The notes: generated by a model not told the origin, from the letters alone. Shown: positions 25,357 to 35,235, counted from the first letter of the stretch. The stretch is 64,000 nucleotides of DNA from Hyphomicrobium nitrativorans NL23 (GCF_000503895.1 NC_022997.1:1632501-1696500), one strand, 5' to 3'. Numbers and translations: made by a program.

Positions 25357-27566
25357 AGCTTGGCGTTGCGGATGGCGTGTTCGACGCGCAGACCCAGCGG
25401 ATAGAGGCGCGCGAGGAGACCGTGTCGCTCGTCGTCGAGAACATGCACTGCGGTGCGTGCATGTCGTCCATCGAGCGCTGTCTCAAGGCTATCTCCGCCG
25501 TTTCGGAGGCGCGGGTCAATCTTTCGGCGCGCCGGGCCTCGGTGACGTTCGATCCGGATCGGGTCGAGGTCCAGGCCCTGGTCGATGCGCTGGGGCGTGC
25601 GGGCTTTCGCGCCGCCGAGGCGGTGGAAGCCAGCGGCGATCAAGATGTGGCGCGGGCGGACGATCTTCTGCGCCGCCTCGGTGTCGCGGGATTTGCGGCG
25701 GCCAACGTGATGCTGCTTTCGGTTTCCGTGTGGGCCGGGCAAGCGAGCGACATGGACAAGGCGGCCGCGGCGCTGTTCCATTGGCTGTCGGCGCTGATCG
25801 CGATGCCGGCGATCGCCTATTCCGCGCAGCCGTTCTTCCGCTCTGCGCTGGAGGCGCTGAAGGGGCGTCGTCTCAACATGGATGTGCCGATTTCGCTCGG
25901 CATTTCTCTTGCGACGATCATGAGCTTCTACCAGACCATGCGCGGGACGTCGCACGTTTACTTCGATGCCGCGATCATGCTGACGTTCTTCCTTCTCATC
26001 GGGCGTTATCTGGATCAACGCGTTCGCGTGCGTGCGCGGGGCGCGGCCGAGAACCTCCTCGGTCTCAAGGCGTTGGGTGCGCTCGTGCTCGACGATGACG
26101 GGACGGCACGCCGCGTCAGCGCGCGCGCGCTTGCTCCGGGCATGAAAGTGCAGGTTGCGGCGGGCGAGCGCATTCCGGTGGACGGGCGCATCGTCGATGG
26201 CGTGACGGATGTCGATGCGAGCCTGATCACGGGGGAGACGCTGCCGCAAGCGGTCGGCATGGGTGGTGTTGTGCATGCGGGGACCGTCAATCTTACGCGC
26301 CCGGTGGTGGTCGAGGCCACTGCGACGGACGACAGCACGCTGCTTGCAGAGATCGCGCGGCTGATGCAGGCGGCGGAACAAGGGCGCGGGCAATATGTGC
26401 GTCTTGCCGACCGTGCCGCGCGCCAGTATGCGCCCGCGGTGCATGTGCTGGGTGCTGCGACGTTCATCGGCTGGATGATCGCGGGCGCGGGCTGGGAGCT
26501 TTCGCTCACGCATGCCATCGCCGTGCTGATCATCACCTGCCCCTGCGCGTTGGCGCTCGCAGTGCCGGCTGTGCAGGTGACGGCGACGAGCCGGCTGTTC
26601 GGCAAGGGCGTCATTCTCAAGGCGGCCGACGGATTGGAGCGGTTGGCCGAAGTGGATACGGTTGTGTTCGATAAAACCGGGACGCTGACACGCGGCGCTC
26701 CGGTGTTGAGCAATGCCCGGGATATCGACGATGCGACGCTGGCCGAAGCCGCGTCTCTCGCGATTGCCAGCCGGCACCCGTATTCGAAGGCAGTGCTGAT
26801 GGCGGCCGAGGCGCGCGGCCTCGATGTGCGGCCGGCGGAAGGTGTCAGTGAGGTGCCGGGCTCTGGCCTTTCGGCAGCCACCGCCTCGGGCGAGCGGCGG
26901 CTCGGATCGGCGTCATGGGTCGAGGGCGTGGCGGGTCTGCATAGCGGAACCGGCTCGCTGTGGTATGGTGTTGCCGGGCAGGCTCCCGTTGCGTTCCATT
27001 TCGACGATGCGGTTCGTTCCGATGCGCCGGATGTGGTCGCCAATCTTCTGCGCGCGGGCTACGGCGTCTACCTGATCTCCGGCGATCGCGAAGAAACCGT
27101 GCGGCGCGTTGCGCATGAGGTCGGGATCGAGGATTGGCAGGGCGCCGTGCGTCCGGATGGCAAGATCGCGGTTTTGGATGCGCTCAAGGCGTCGGGCCGC
27201 AAGGTGCTGATGGTGGGCGACGGGCTGAACGATGCGCCGGCGCTGGCCGCGGCGCATGCGTCGCTGTCGCCGTCGACGGCGGCCGACATCAGCCAGACGG
27301 CGGCGGATGCCGTGTTCCAGGGCGAGGACCTCGGCCCGGTGGTCGAGTCCATCAAAGTTGCCCGTGCGTCGCAGGGCATGGCGATCGAGAACTTCGCCAT
27401 CGCGCTTGCCTATAACGCCGTGTCGGTTCCTATGGCGATGGCAGGGCACGTGACGCCGTTGATCGCGGCGCTCGCCATGTCGCTGTCGTCGATCGCCGTC
27501 ACGCTCAATGCGTTGCGGCTCAAGACGGCGCGGCTTCGGCTTTCTTCCGTGGGAGGGCGCAGATGA
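25341..27566 (+). CDS. ccoI: Copper-exporting P1B-type ATPase CcoI/FixI
   Basis: A 741-residue ATPase that moves copper toward the cbb3 oxidase active site. It has an N-terminal heavy-metal domain with MHCGACMSS, the membrane CPC motif (ITCPCALALAVP), DKTGTLT phosphorylation loop, TGE (LITGET) and MVGDGLNDAPAL hinge. I chose the GTG at 25341, which follows GGAGACGGCT and overlaps the ccoH end by 16 bases. Its stop overlaps the ccoS ATG. Confidence 0.94.
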   Translation: MDRALKLGVADGVFDAQTQRIEAREETVSLVVENMHCGACMSSIERCLKAISAVSEARVNLSARRASVTFDPDRVEVQALVDALGRAGFRAAEAVEASGDQDVARADDLLRRLGVAGFAAANVMLLSVSVWAGQASDMDKAAAALFHWLSALIAMPAIAYSAQPFFRSALEALKGRRLNMDVPISLGISLATIMSFYQTMRGTSHVYFDAAIMLTFFLLIGRYLDQRVRVRARGAAENLLGLKALGALVLDDDGTARRVSARALAPGMKVQVAAGERIPVDGRIVDGVTDVDASLITGETLPQAVGMGGVVHAGTVNLTRPVVVEATATDDSTLLAEIARLMQAAEQGRGQYVRLADRAARQYAPAVHVLGAATFIGWMIAGAGWELSLTHAIAVLIITCPCALALAVPAVQVTATSRLFGKGVILKAADGLERLAEVDTVVFDKTGTLTRGAPVLSNARDIDDATLAEAASLAIASRHPYSKAVLMAAEARGLDVRPAEGVSEVPGSGLSAATASGERRLGSASWVEGVAGLHSGTGSLWYGVAGQAPVAFHFDDAVRSDAPDVVANLLRAGYGVYLISGDREETVRRVAHEVGIEDWQGAVRPDGKIAVLDALKASGRKVLMVGDGLNDAPALAAAHASLSPSTAADISQTAADAVFQGEDLGPVVESIKVARASQGMAIENFAIALAYNAVSVPMAMAGHVTPLIAALAMSLSSIAVTLNALRLKTARLRLSSVGGRR

Positions 27567-27721
27567 CCGCTCTAGCCTGGCTCATTCCCTGCGCGCTTGC
27601 GCTTGGCGCCGTGGGGCTCGTCGCGTTCATTTGGGCGCTCAACTCGGGGCAGTTTCAGGACCTCGAAGGCTCCGGCTGGCGCGCCATCTCCGACGACGAG
27701 GACGACAAGCCGCAGTCTTGA
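27563..27721 (+). CDS. ccoS: cbb3 oxidase maturation protein CcoS/FixS
   Basis: A 52-residue, single-TM protein beginning MTALAWLIPCALALGAVGLVAF, followed by WALNSGQFQDLEGSGWRAI and an acidic tail. The SGQFxDLEG motif is diagnostic for CcoS, which helps insert heme b and copper in CcoN. The ATG overlaps the ccoI TGA (ATGA), and GGGAGGG lies just upstream. It ends the ccoGHIS operon. Confidence 0.93.
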   Translation: MTALAWLIPCALALGAVGLVAFIWALNSGQFQDLEGSGWRAISDDEDDKPQS

Positions 27722-27748
27722 CGGGGGCTTCGCGTGCGGTGCGTGCGA

Positions 27749-30448
27749 TCAGGTGGCGGCCACCTTCCGGTTTTCGGAGAGATCGAGCGTAACTTTGCGG
27801 ATCGTGATGTCGCCGGGTGCGGTTTCGATACGGAAGCCGAGCGCACGGCACATGTCGAGCATGGTCGTGTTGGTGGCGAGGACTTCTCCGAAAAGCTGTT
27901 TCAGGCCTTCTGCGCGGGCGTAATCGATGAGGTGCTGCATCAGGAGCCATCCGAGACCGCGCCCCTTGAGATCGGATCGCACCAGTACGGCATATTCCGC
28001 GCGGACGTAATCCGGATGGGCGGAGAGACGGCTCACGCCAAGCAGCTCGCCCTCGTTCGACACCGCGACGAAGGCCATCTCGCGCGCATAGTCGATCTGA
28101 GTTAGCCGCGCCACGAAACGGTGCGACCTGTCGGGCTGCACGGAGAAGAACCGCATGTGCGAATCTTCCGGCGTGACGGCCTGGAAGAATGCCTCGTAGA
28201 GCGTTTCGTCCTCCGGCCGGATGGGCCGGAGGTGGATGGTGCCCAGGGTTTCGAGGTCGCGTGTCGTCTCCCACTTGGCCGGGTAGGGTCTGATCGCGAG
28301 CGGGCGTCGCGGTTCTTTGGCTTCGTCCACGACCCGCATGCGTCCGTCGACGGCGATGCATCCCTTTTCGTCGGCGAGCAGCGGATTGATGTCGATCTCG
28401 CGGATTTCGGCATGGTTCGTGACCAGCGAGCTGATACGGATCAGCACATCCGCAATGGCGTCGAGATCCGCGGGCGGGCGATTGCGATAGCCTTTGAGGA
28501 GACGGCTGATGCGCGTTTCGCGGATTACGTCGCGGGCGAGGAGTGCGTCGAGCGGCGGCAATGCCTGAGCCGTATCTTTCATCACCTCGACGGCTGTGCC
28601 GCCCGCTCCGAACATGAGCGTTGGGCCGAAGGTTGCGTCCTCGCTCATGCCGGCGATCAGCTCATGCGCGCCGGGGCGCTCGATCATTTCCTCCACGACA
28701 AAGCCGTCGAGCTTGGCATCCGGGCGCAGGCGCGCCACGTCGGCCAGCATGGCGCGAGCGGCTTCGCGTGCTTCCTCGGCGCTGCGGAGCCCGAGACGTA
28801 CGCCGCCCACGTCGGACTTATGGGAAATGTCCTTGGAGAGGATCTTAATCACGCAGGCCTTGCTGTGGCCGAGAATTTTGCCTGCCGCGTCGAAGACCGT
28901 GTCGGGATCGCGCGCGACGGTGATGTCCGTCACCGGGATGCCGTAGCAGGCGAACACGGATTTCGACTCCCACTCGGTGAGCATGGAGCGGCCCTCTGCA
29001 AGAGCGCCGTGGATGATGCTGTGCACCTTATCCGCATCGGGTGCGAGGCTCGCTGGAGATTGAGGCGGCGTGCGCATCAGCTCGTTTTGCGAGCGCCTGT
29101 AGGAGACAAGCTGCATGAAGCCTTCGATTGCGTCGGCGGGGGCATCGAAGGTCGGAATCTCGGCAGCAGCGAACTGACGGCGGCTTTCTTCGGCGGCGCC
29201 GTCGCCAAGCCAGTTTGTGAGGATAGGCTTGCGGCGTCCGGTGCGTTGTTCTTCGCTCTTCACCGCGCGGATCACGGCGCCTGCAGCTTCTTCGCTGGAG
29301 GCGAGGGCCGTCGGGCAGTTGATGACGAGAACGGCGTCCGAGGATTTGTCGGCCAGCAGGATCTTGAGGGCTGCTTCGTAGCGCTCGGGGCCTGCATCGC
29401 CGATGATGTCGACCGGATTGTTCTTCGACCATGTGGGGGGGAGCACCGAGTCGAGGGCGGCGGCGGTTTCAGCCGGGAGCTCGGGCAGCTCGACGTTGAA
29501 ATCCGCGAGCCGGTCGGCGGCCAGCACGCCCGCGCCGCCGCCGTTGGTCAGAATGGTCAGCCGCTCGCCCGTGAGTCGGGGTGCGAACGACAGGATCTCA
29601 GCCGCGCCGAAAAGCTGCCCGAGATCGCGGACACGCACGAGGCCCGCACGGCGGAAGGCGGCGTCGTAGACGGCGTCGGATCCGGAAAGCGCACCTGTAT
29701 GGGATGCGGCGGCCTTGGCGCCGGCGGCGTGGCGGCCGGATTTCAGAACGATGACGGGCTTGGCGCGCGCGGCACGGCGGGCTGCGGAGAGGAACTTCGG
29801 CGCATGGGTGATTTGCTCGACATAGAGGAGGATCGCCTTACTCTCCGGATCGCCCGCCACGTAGTCGAGCGTATCGCCGAAGTCGACGTCGGCCATTTCG
29901 CCCATGGACACGACTTTAGAGAACCCGATCCCGCGCGAGACGGCCCAGTCGATGACGGCGGTGACGAGGGCGCCCGATTGGGAGAGAAACGCGAGGTCGC
30001 CCTTTTTGGGCATGCGATGAGAAAAGCTCGCGTTGAGGCCGAGGTGCGGCAGGAGCATGCCGAGGCAATTGGGGCCTACGATTCTGAGGCATGTCTCGCG
30101 GGATGCTTCGAGCATTCGTTGACGCAAGCCGGCATCGATGCCGGCGGTAATGACAATGGCGGCACGGGTTCCTTTTTCCGCCAGTTCGGCGATGACGCCG
30201 GGGATCGTCTGCGGCGGCGTCGCGATAACGGCGAAGTCCGGCGTGCTGGAGAGCGCCGAAACGGATGCGTAGCACGGCGTGCCCTCGATCTCCCGATAGC
30301 GCGGATTGACGAGGAAGATCTCTCCGCCGAAGCCGCCCGATAACAGGTTCCGGGCGACGATGCGTCCGATGCTCCCAGGTTTCGGGCTCGCGCCGACAAA
30401 GACGACCGACTTGGGCGAGAAGGCAAACTCCAGATTGCGAACGGTCAT
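27749..30448 (-). CDS. ADP-forming acyl-CoA synthetase-like / GNAT acetyltransferase fusion (Pat-like)
   Basis: An 899-residue protein with an N-terminal CoA-binding domain (FVGASPKPGSIGRIVARNLL), a succinyl-CoA ligase-like flavodoxin domain (VGPNCLGMLL, SHTGALSGSD), an ATP-grasp region and a C-terminal GNAT domain (residues about 720-899, SDLKGRGLGWLLMQHLIDYA). The architecture matches Pat/YfiQ protein acetyltransferases that modify lysines of acetyl-CoA synthetase and other enzymes; in those the synthetase part is usually catalytically degenerate. The ATG at 30448 follows GAGGAAA. It is convergent with ccoS and stands alone. Confidence 0.85.
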   Translation of the reverse strand: MTVRNLEFAFSPKSVVFVGASPKPGSIGRIVARNLLSGGFGGEIFLVNPRYREIEGTPCYASVSALSSTPDFAVIATPPQTIPGVIAELAEKGTRAAIVITAGIDAGLRQRMLEASRETCLRIVGPNCLGMLLPHLGLNASFSHRMPKKGDLAFLSQSGALVTAVIDWAVSRGIGFSKVVSMGEMADVDFGDTLDYVAGDPESKAILLYVEQITHAPKFLSAARRAARAKPVIVLKSGRHAAGAKAAASHTGALSGSDAVYDAAFRRAGLVRVRDLGQLFGAAEILSFAPRLTGERLTILTNGGGAGVLAADRLADFNVELPELPAETAAALDSVLPPTWSKNNPVDIIGDAGPERYEAALKILLADKSSDAVLVINCPTALASSEEAAGAVIRAVKSEEQRTGRRKPILTNWLGDGAAEESRRQFAAAEIPTFDAPADAIEGFMQLVSYRRSQNELMRTPPQSPASLAPDADKVHSIIHGALAEGRSMLTEWESKSVFACYGIPVTDITVARDPDTVFDAAGKILGHSKACVIKILSKDISHKSDVGGVRLGLRSAEEAREAARAMLADVARLRPDAKLDGFVVEEMIERPGAHELIAGMSEDATFGPTLMFGAGGTAVEVMKDTAQALPPLDALLARDVIRETRISRLLKGYRNRPPADLDAIADVLIRISSLVTNHAEIREIDINPLLADEKGCIAVDGRMRVVDEAKEPRRPLAIRPYPAKWETTRDLETLGTIHLRPIRPEDETLYEAFFQAVTPEDSHMRFFSVQPDRSHRFVARLTQIDYAREMAFVAVSNEGELLGVSRLSAHPDYVRAEYAVLVRSDLKGRGLGWLLMQHLIDYARAEGLKQLFGEVLATNTTMLDMCRALGFRIETAPGDITIRKVTLDLSENRKVAAT

Positions 30449-30572
30449 GCGGGGATTTCCTCGAATTCTCGTGCTCGGCGTGTTGGCCGCCGAACACGCG
30501 ACGTGCCACTCATGATGTCATGTCGGGGACAAAGGTTTCGTGGCCTGCGGGTGCGGTCAAGGCGGCACTACG

Positions 30573-31085
30573 TCATCGAAAAATGACAGGGTTGTGTGCG
30601 TGGTTTCCCTCTGTGCCAGAATCGGGCGCTGTGACGTCGTGAGTGAGGAGGACGTCGCAACCGGCATCGAGGAGCGCGCGAGAGACGGCGAGTTGCCGTT
30701 CGGGGCCTTCGGTCCGCGCGACAACGATGGATGCCCCCGCGGTGAGCCTTCGTTCCACATGCCGTGCGAGCCATGTCGATCCGTGCGATTCCGCGGCGTG
30801 CGGCTGTGCGTTGTCCCGGACGGACAAGCTTGCCCAAAGGGTATCGAACGGCGGCCAGGCCGAGGGAAGGCTGGATCTGGAGACGAGCAAGATGTCTTCG
30901 CCGCCTTCAGGCGTGGCGGAGAGCCGGCGGATCGCGGTGCTGGCCGCATCGGGTTCGGCGAATATGCCGAGCACAAAGGTCTCCCGCTCCCGGACTGATG
31001 GCTCCGGGCTGGCAGGCACCAGCGCGCGCGGCCCGGCGGGGGCGGCCTCGGAACGACGGGCCTTTCCTTCGACGGCGGCTACCAT
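30573..31085 (-). CDS. Uncharacterised 170-residue protein
   Basis: I do not recognise this protein. It has no signal peptide or TM helix. It reads FVLGIFAEPDAASTAIRRLSATPEGGEDILLVSRSSLP and later RLTAGASIVVARTEGPERQLAVSRALLDAGCDVLLTHDV, alternating strands and helices as in small alpha/beta sensor or nucleotide-binding folds, and loosely like DUF1269-type proteins. The ATG at 31085 has GGAG five bases upstream. It is divergent from the response regulator gene at 31301. Codon pattern looks like real coding sequence, but a chance frame is not excluded. Confidence 0.5.
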   Translation of the reverse strand: MVAAVEGKARRSEAAPAGPRALVPASPEPSVRERETFVLGIFAEPDAASTAIRRLSATPEGGEDILLVSRSSLPSAWPPFDTLWASLSVRDNAQPHAAESHGSTWLARHVERRLTAGASIVVARTEGPERQLAVSRALLDAGCDVLLTHDVTAPDSGTEGNHAHNPVIFR

Positions 31086-31300
31086 GTGGTCTCCGGGTGA
31101 CCCCATAAGGAGCTGATCATGCAACTCTGTCCTCTGCGGACCAGGCCTTTGCGAGTGAGGCATTGTGGCTTAGGCATTAGTGGGGGTGAGCGTCTCGGGT
31201 GTATGATGTCATTGTGCGAAAGTGTGTCACGATGTGTCAGGCGCCTTGCTTCTCCAGACGTGGCGCATCAATTCATCTCTTCCGCTCAATCGTTTCGAAG

Positions 31301-32032
31301 ATGTCCCAGACCAGCTCTCAGCAAATCCTGATCGTCGACGACGAGCCCGAGATCCGCGCCCTTCTCCGGGCAGGGTTCGAAGCCGAAGAATTCGGCGTGC
31401 TCGAAGCGGGCAACAGTGCCGAGGCGGAGGCGCATCTGGCGAGCCAGCCCGTGGCGCTGATGACGCTCGATCTCAAGCTCGGCGGAGAGGATGGGCTCAA
31501 GCTCGCGCGGGATCTGCGTGCGCGGCGGAATACACCGATCATCATGATCACGGGCAAGGGCGATGCGATCGATCGCATCGTGGGGCTTGAACTCGGCGCC
31601 GACGATTACATCGCCAAGCCGTTCGTGATGCGGGAGGTCGTCGCGCGGGTCAGGGCGGTGCTCCGGCGCTATGTCAATGCCGAGAGCGACGTTGCGATTT
31701 CGGCCCCGGACGGCCGCCGCTTTTCGTTCGACGGTTGGGCGCTCGACGTGGCGCGACGCGAGGCGACCGACCCTACGGGCACCGTGTGTGCGCTCACCAC
31801 GGCGGAGTTCAATCTGCTTCTCATTTTCGTCGAGCGGCCGGGGCGCGTTCTCTCGCGCGACGAGCTTATGGATCTGCTCAAGGGGCACGATTGGACGCCG
31901 ATGGATCGTTCGATCGACGGTCTCGTTGCGCGCCTCAGGCGCAAGGTTGAGCCGGAGAGCGAGCGCCCGCAGCTTATCAAGACGGTGCGCGGCGTGGGCT
32001 ATGCCTTTGCCGGTGTGGTCAAGCGTTCCTGA
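31301..32032 (+). CDS. OmpR/PhoB-family response regulator
   Basis: A 243-residue regulator with an N-terminal receiver (LIVDDEPEIRALL; phospho-acceptor Asp57 in LMTLDLKLG; Lys in YIAKPF) and a C-terminal winged-helix DNA-binding domain (LTTAEFNLLLIFVERPGRVLSRDELMDLL, VARLRRKVE, IKTVRGVGYAF). The ATG at 31301 is favoured since it starts right before the receiver; in-frame starts as far as 31199 would add an unlikely Cys-rich leader. It is convergent with a hybrid kinase gene 12 bp away, so the two may form a pair, though they are not an operon. Confidence 0.9.
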   Translation: MSQTSSQQILIVDDEPEIRALLRAGFEAEEFGVLEAGNSAEAEAHLASQPVALMTLDLKLGGEDGLKLARDLRARRNTPIIMITGKGDAIDRIVGLELGADDYIAKPFVMREVVARVRAVLRRYVNAESDVAISAPDGRRFSFDGWALDVARREATDPTGTVCALTTAEFNLLLIFVERPGRVLSRDELMDLLKGHDWTPMDRSIDGLVARLRRKVEPESERPQLIKTVRGVGYAFAGVVKRS

Positions 32033-32044
32033 GTATCCGATGCC

Positions 32045-33724
32045 TCAGACAGGCGATGCGCTCGCATGCAAGGCGGTGTGAAGGGTCGTCGCCAAGTCGG
32101 CTCTGGCATAGGGCTTGTACAAAATGGGTGCGTCGACCAGACCTGCGGGATCCTGCTGGGCCTCTTCCGCGGCGTAGCCCGTCGTCAGCACGACGCGGAT
32201 GTGGGGCATTTCCGTTTTGATCCACCGGGCCAGATCGTATCCCGACATACCGCCCATCATCATGATGTCGCTCAAGACGAGGTCGACGTGTTCGTTTGCC
32301 TTCAGGAAGCGGATCGCGTCGGGGCCGTTCTCGGCTTCCTGGACGACGTAGCCTAGGCCCTCGACGCGCTGGAGCGTCAGCTCGCGCACGTCGGGATTGT
32401 CCTCGACGACGAGAACGGTTTCCGCGTTCTCCGAGAGTGGGACGGGTTCCGAAGGTCCGGCGGCTGGAACGGGCTCCCCCGCGGCGTCGGCGCGGGGCAG
32501 GTAGAGGCTCACGGTCGTTCCCATGGATGGGGCGCTCGTAATGGTGGCGTGGCCGCCCGATTGCTCGGCAAACCCATAGATCGTGCTGAGGCCGAGGCCA
32601 GTGCCGCGCCCCTGTTCCTTCGTCGTGAAGAACGGCTCGAAGGCCTTTTCCAGAACATCGGGAGCCATTCCCTCGCCGGTGTCGGTGGCGCAGACGAGAA
32701 CGTAGTCTCCCGCTGCGAGAACGGGCGGGCCTGCCGTTTCGGATGTCGACACATTGCGTGTTTCGATCACGAGCTGTCCGCCGGACGGCATGGCGTCCCG
32801 GGCGTTGAGCGCGAGGTTCAGGATGGCGTTTTCCAGTTCGCTCGGGTCGGCGCGGGTACGCCACAGCTTGCCGGCGAGAATGGTGGTGAGAGTGATCGGC
32901 TCGCCGAGCGAACGCTTCAGCATTTCCGTGAGGCCGAGCACCAACTCGTTCACGTCCACGACCTGGGGGGTGAGCCGGCGGCGGCGGGCGAAGGTCAGCA
33001 GGCGCTTGGTGAGGGCCGCGCCCATGTCTGCCGCGTCGGTTGCGCGTTTCAAATAGGTGCTGGCGCTTTCGTCCCGGATCTCGGTGGCTAATAATTCGAG
33101 GTTGCCCGTCACGATGGTGAGCAGGTTGTTGAAGTCGTGCGCGACGCCGCCTGTGAGCTGCCCGAACGCTTCCATGCGCTGGGACTGGATGAGGGCGGCC
33201 TGGGTTTCCTCGCGGCGACGGATTTCAGCTTCGAGATCGCGCGTGCGCGCGGCGATGCGCTTTTCGAGCTCCGTGTTCGCAAGCGCGAGGGCGGCCTCCG
33301 TACGCTTACGCTCCGTGACGTCGCGCAGCACCACCATGTAGATTTTCTTGCCGCCCACCTGATGCTTGGCGATGGAGGCTTCGGCCGCAAACTCCGTCCC
33401 ATCCTTGCGGAGCGCGAAGATTTCCTGGCGCTCGCCCATTTTCCGCGCCGCGACGGATGCCGCGTCAAAATCCGCAACGTGGCTTGGGTGAATGGCGCGA
33501 AAGCGTTCGGGAATGAGCCGTTCGAGCGGGTGGCCGATGATTTCGTCGGGGGTGTAGCCGAAGACTGCCGTCGCGCCCTCGTTGAAAAGCGTGATGCGGA
33601 ACCGCTGATCGAGAGAAATGATCGCGTCTGCTGCGATGGTCAGGATCGCCGAGATCTGGGATTCGGCGATGCGCAGATCCTCATGGGGGTCGCGCTTCGG
33701 ATCTGGGCGGGGCGTCTCGGCCAT
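32045..33724 (-). CDS. PAS-containing hybrid histidine kinase with C-terminal receiver
   Basis: A 559-residue cytoplasmic kinase. Domain order: PAS (residues about 20-140, [32 protein letters not shown]), coiled coil, HisKA with the phospho-His in [13 protein letters not shown], HATPase ([33 protein letters not shown]) and a C-terminal receiver ([31 protein letters not shown]). No TM helix is present, so the PAS domain probably senses an internal cue; no heme or flavin motif is visible. The ATG at 33724 follows GAGAG. Confidence 0.9.
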   Translation of the reverse strand: MAETPRPDPKRDPHEDLRIAESQISAILTIAADAIISLDQRFRITLFNEGATAVFGYTPDEIIGHPLERLIPERFRAIHPSHVADFDAASVAARKMGERQEIFALRKDGTEFAAEASIAKHQVGGKKIYMVVLRDVTERKRTEAALALANTELEKRIAARTRDLEAEIRRREETQAALIQSQRMEAFGQLTGGVAHDFNNLLTIVTGNLELLATEIRDESASTYLKRATDAADMGAALTKRLLTFARRRRLTPQVVDVNELVLGLTEMLKRSLGEPITLTTILAGKLWRTRADPSELENAILNLALNARDAMPSGGQLVIETRNVSTSETAGPPVLAAGDYVLVCATDTGEGMAPDVLEKAFEPFFTTKEQGRGTGLGLSTIYGFAEQSGGHATITSAPSMGTTVSLYLPRADAAGEPVPAAGPSEPVPLSENAETVLVVEDNPDVRELTLQRVEGLGYVVQEAENGPDAIRFLKANEHVDLVLSDIMMMGGMSGYDLARWIKTEMPHIRVVLTTGYAAEEAQQDPAGLVDAPILYKPYARADLATTLHTALHASASPV

Positions 33725-33909
33725 GGGGTCTCTCGAAACGTTTCCTGGCCTTCTAGCATCAGAGGCGCAATGCGCCAATCGGGTGCGCCGAATTGCCGAT
33801 CCCGGATGATCCCGGCAATGGACAGGCCGTGTTGCCTCTCGCCTCCGTGTCGCCTGCGCGGTAGAGTTTTCGCCAAAGGCGGGTGCTGAGGAAGGGGGAA
33901 GGCTGCTCC

Positions 33910-34326
33910 ATGGCGGGTCAGAAGAAGATGAAGGCCGACGTGCCTCGGCGCAAACTCATTGCCGACAAGGGCCCGCTTTCGCGCGCGACGCTGCGGCTTC
34001 GCATCGTGTTTTCGGCGGAGCGGAAGATCGGGCCGGGCAAGGTGGATTTGCTTGAGACCATTGCGCGTACGGGATCGATCTCGTCTGCCGCGCGTGAACT
34101 CGGCATGTCCTATCGGCGCGCATGGCTGCTGATGGACGAGTTCGGGCGGCTGTTCAAGCGGCCTATCCTGACCACGGCCGCCGGGGGAGCGCATGGGGGC
34201 GGCGCGGAACTCACGGATTTCGGCCGAGCTGTGATTGCCGCTTACCGGCGCATCGAGGATCGCACGGCGGAGGTGGTACGCTCGGAACTCGTCGCTTTCG
34301 AATCGGACATCAACAACGACCCGTGA
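33910..34326 (+). CDS. ModE-like winged-helix regulator without molybdate-binding domain
   Basis: A 138-residue regulator with a ModE/LysR-type winged helix at about residues 35-120 (KVDLLETIARTGSISSAARELGMSYRRAWLLMDEFGRLFKRPIL, then GAELTDFGRAVIAAYRRIE). The C-terminal Mop/TOBE domains of full ModE (about 260 residues) are absent, so it either does not sense molybdate directly or senses it through another protein. It is convergent with modA, and a Mo-box-like repeat precedes modA. The ATG at 33910 has GGGGAAGG about nine bases upstream. Confidence 0.8.
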   Translation: MAGQKKMKADVPRRKLIADKGPLSRATLRLRIVFSAERKIGPGKVDLLETIARTGSISSAARELGMSYRRAWLLMDEFGRLFKRPILTTAAGGAHGGGAELTDFGRAVIAAYRRIEDRTAEVVRSELVAFESDINNDP

Positions 34327-34354
34327 TGCCGGCGAGTGAAGACCGCGACGGAGG

Positions 34355-34382
34355 ACGCGTCAGGCGATTGCGCCTGACGCGT
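34355..34382. terminator. Bidirectional terminator-like hairpin between modE-like gene and modA
   Basis: A perfect 12-bp inverted repeat, ACGCGTCAGGCG and CGCCTGACGCGT, encloses an ATTG loop. It lies in the 63-bp gap between two convergent genes. There is no long T tract, so it may act as a transcript-end stabiliser rather than an efficient intrinsic terminator. Confidence 0.6.
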
Positions 34383-34389
34383 TGACGGA

Positions 34390-35196
34390 TCAGTCGATAA
34401 ACGTAAAGCCCTGGCCCTCGAAGACGACGCGCGCCTCAGGCGAAGAGAGGTGATCGAGGAAGGCCTTCGCATCGGGGTTCGTGGACGAGGCCGTGAGCGC
34501 AACCGGGTAGACGACCGGCGGGTGGCTGCCGGCCGGGAAGATGTCGACGACCTTGACACTCGGCTCGCTCTTTGCGTCGGTCGCGTAGACGATGCCGAGC
34601 GGCGTCTCGCCGCGCGCGACGTAGGCCAGTGCGACGCGCACATTTTCGGCGCCTGCAAATTTGGTCGAAACCTGATCCCAGACGCCGAGCTTTTCGAGCG
34701 CGGCCTGCCCGTAGGTGCCTGCCGGAACGGACTTGGGCTCGCCCATGGCGAGGCGTCCGGCGCCGAGCGCTTCGGCGAGCTTGAAGCCGGGTTCGATCTT
34801 GAGTTCGATGGTGCTGTCCTTCGGGGCGATCAGGACAAGCGCATTGCCGAGGAGGGTTTTGCGCGTGCCTTCGGCGATCAGCTTGCGCTCCGACAGCCAG
34901 TCCATCCACCTGAGATCGGCGGAGAAGAAGAGATCCGCGGGCGCCGCAGCTTCGATCTGCTTGGCGATGGCGGACGATGCGGCATACGACAGCGAAACGC
35001 GGGCGCCCGTCTTTTCCTGCCAGTCCGCAGCGATGCGGTCGAGAGCGGTTTTAAGGCTGGCTGCGGCGAACACGACGACGGGTTTCGTGTCGGTTGCGGA
35101 GTTTGCTGAAGGCCGCGGCTGCTCCGCGTGCGCCAGCGGCATTGCGAACAGGGTGAGCGCGAGGGCAAGCACCAAACGGCGGGTGAATGAAATCAT
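34390..35196 (-). CDS. modA: Molybdate ABC transporter substrate-binding protein
   Basis: A 268-residue periplasmic protein with a Sec signal peptide (MISFTRRLVLALALTLFAMPLAHA) followed by VVVFAAASLKTALDRIAADWQEKTG, YAASSAIAKQIEAAAPADLFFSAD and PAGTYGQAALEKLGVWD, all ModA hallmarks. It binds molybdate or tungstate for import. The ModB permease and ModC ATPase are not in the window, so this modA is orphaned or its partners lie elsewhere. A near-perfect Mo-box lies just upstream. Molybdenum is needed for nitrate reductase and formate dehydrogenase, neither of which is seen here. Confidence 0.92.
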   Translation of the reverse strand: MISFTRRLVLALALTLFAMPLAHAEQPRPSANSATDTKPVVVFAAASLKTALDRIAADWQEKTGARVSLSYAASSAIAKQIEAAAPADLFFSADLRWMDWLSERKLIAEGTRKTLLGNALVLIAPKDSTIELKIEPGFKLAEALGAGRLAMGEPKSVPAGTYGQAALEKLGVWDQVSTKFAGAENVRVALAYVARGETPLGIVYATDAKSEPSVKVVDIFPAGSHPPVVYPVALTASSTNPDAKAFLDHLSSPEARVVFEGQGFTFID

Positions 35197-35209
35197 GGGG
35201 CGACTCTTT

Positions 35210-35235
35210 TGGCTATATCGAAATGGATATAGCCA
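35210..35235. promoter_or_regulatory. Mo-box (ModE operator) upstream of modA
   Basis: TGGCTATATC-N6-GATATAGCCA is a perfect 10-bp inverted repeat with a six-base spacer, the geometry and TATAT core of ModE binding sites. It lies 14-39 bp before the modA start codon, where binding would block transcription. Confidence 0.8.

Noticed and set aside
28121-30343. 740-codon plus-strand frame opposite the acyl-CoA synthetase/GNAT gene
   Set aside because: Shadow of a well-supported gene; no recognisable motif.
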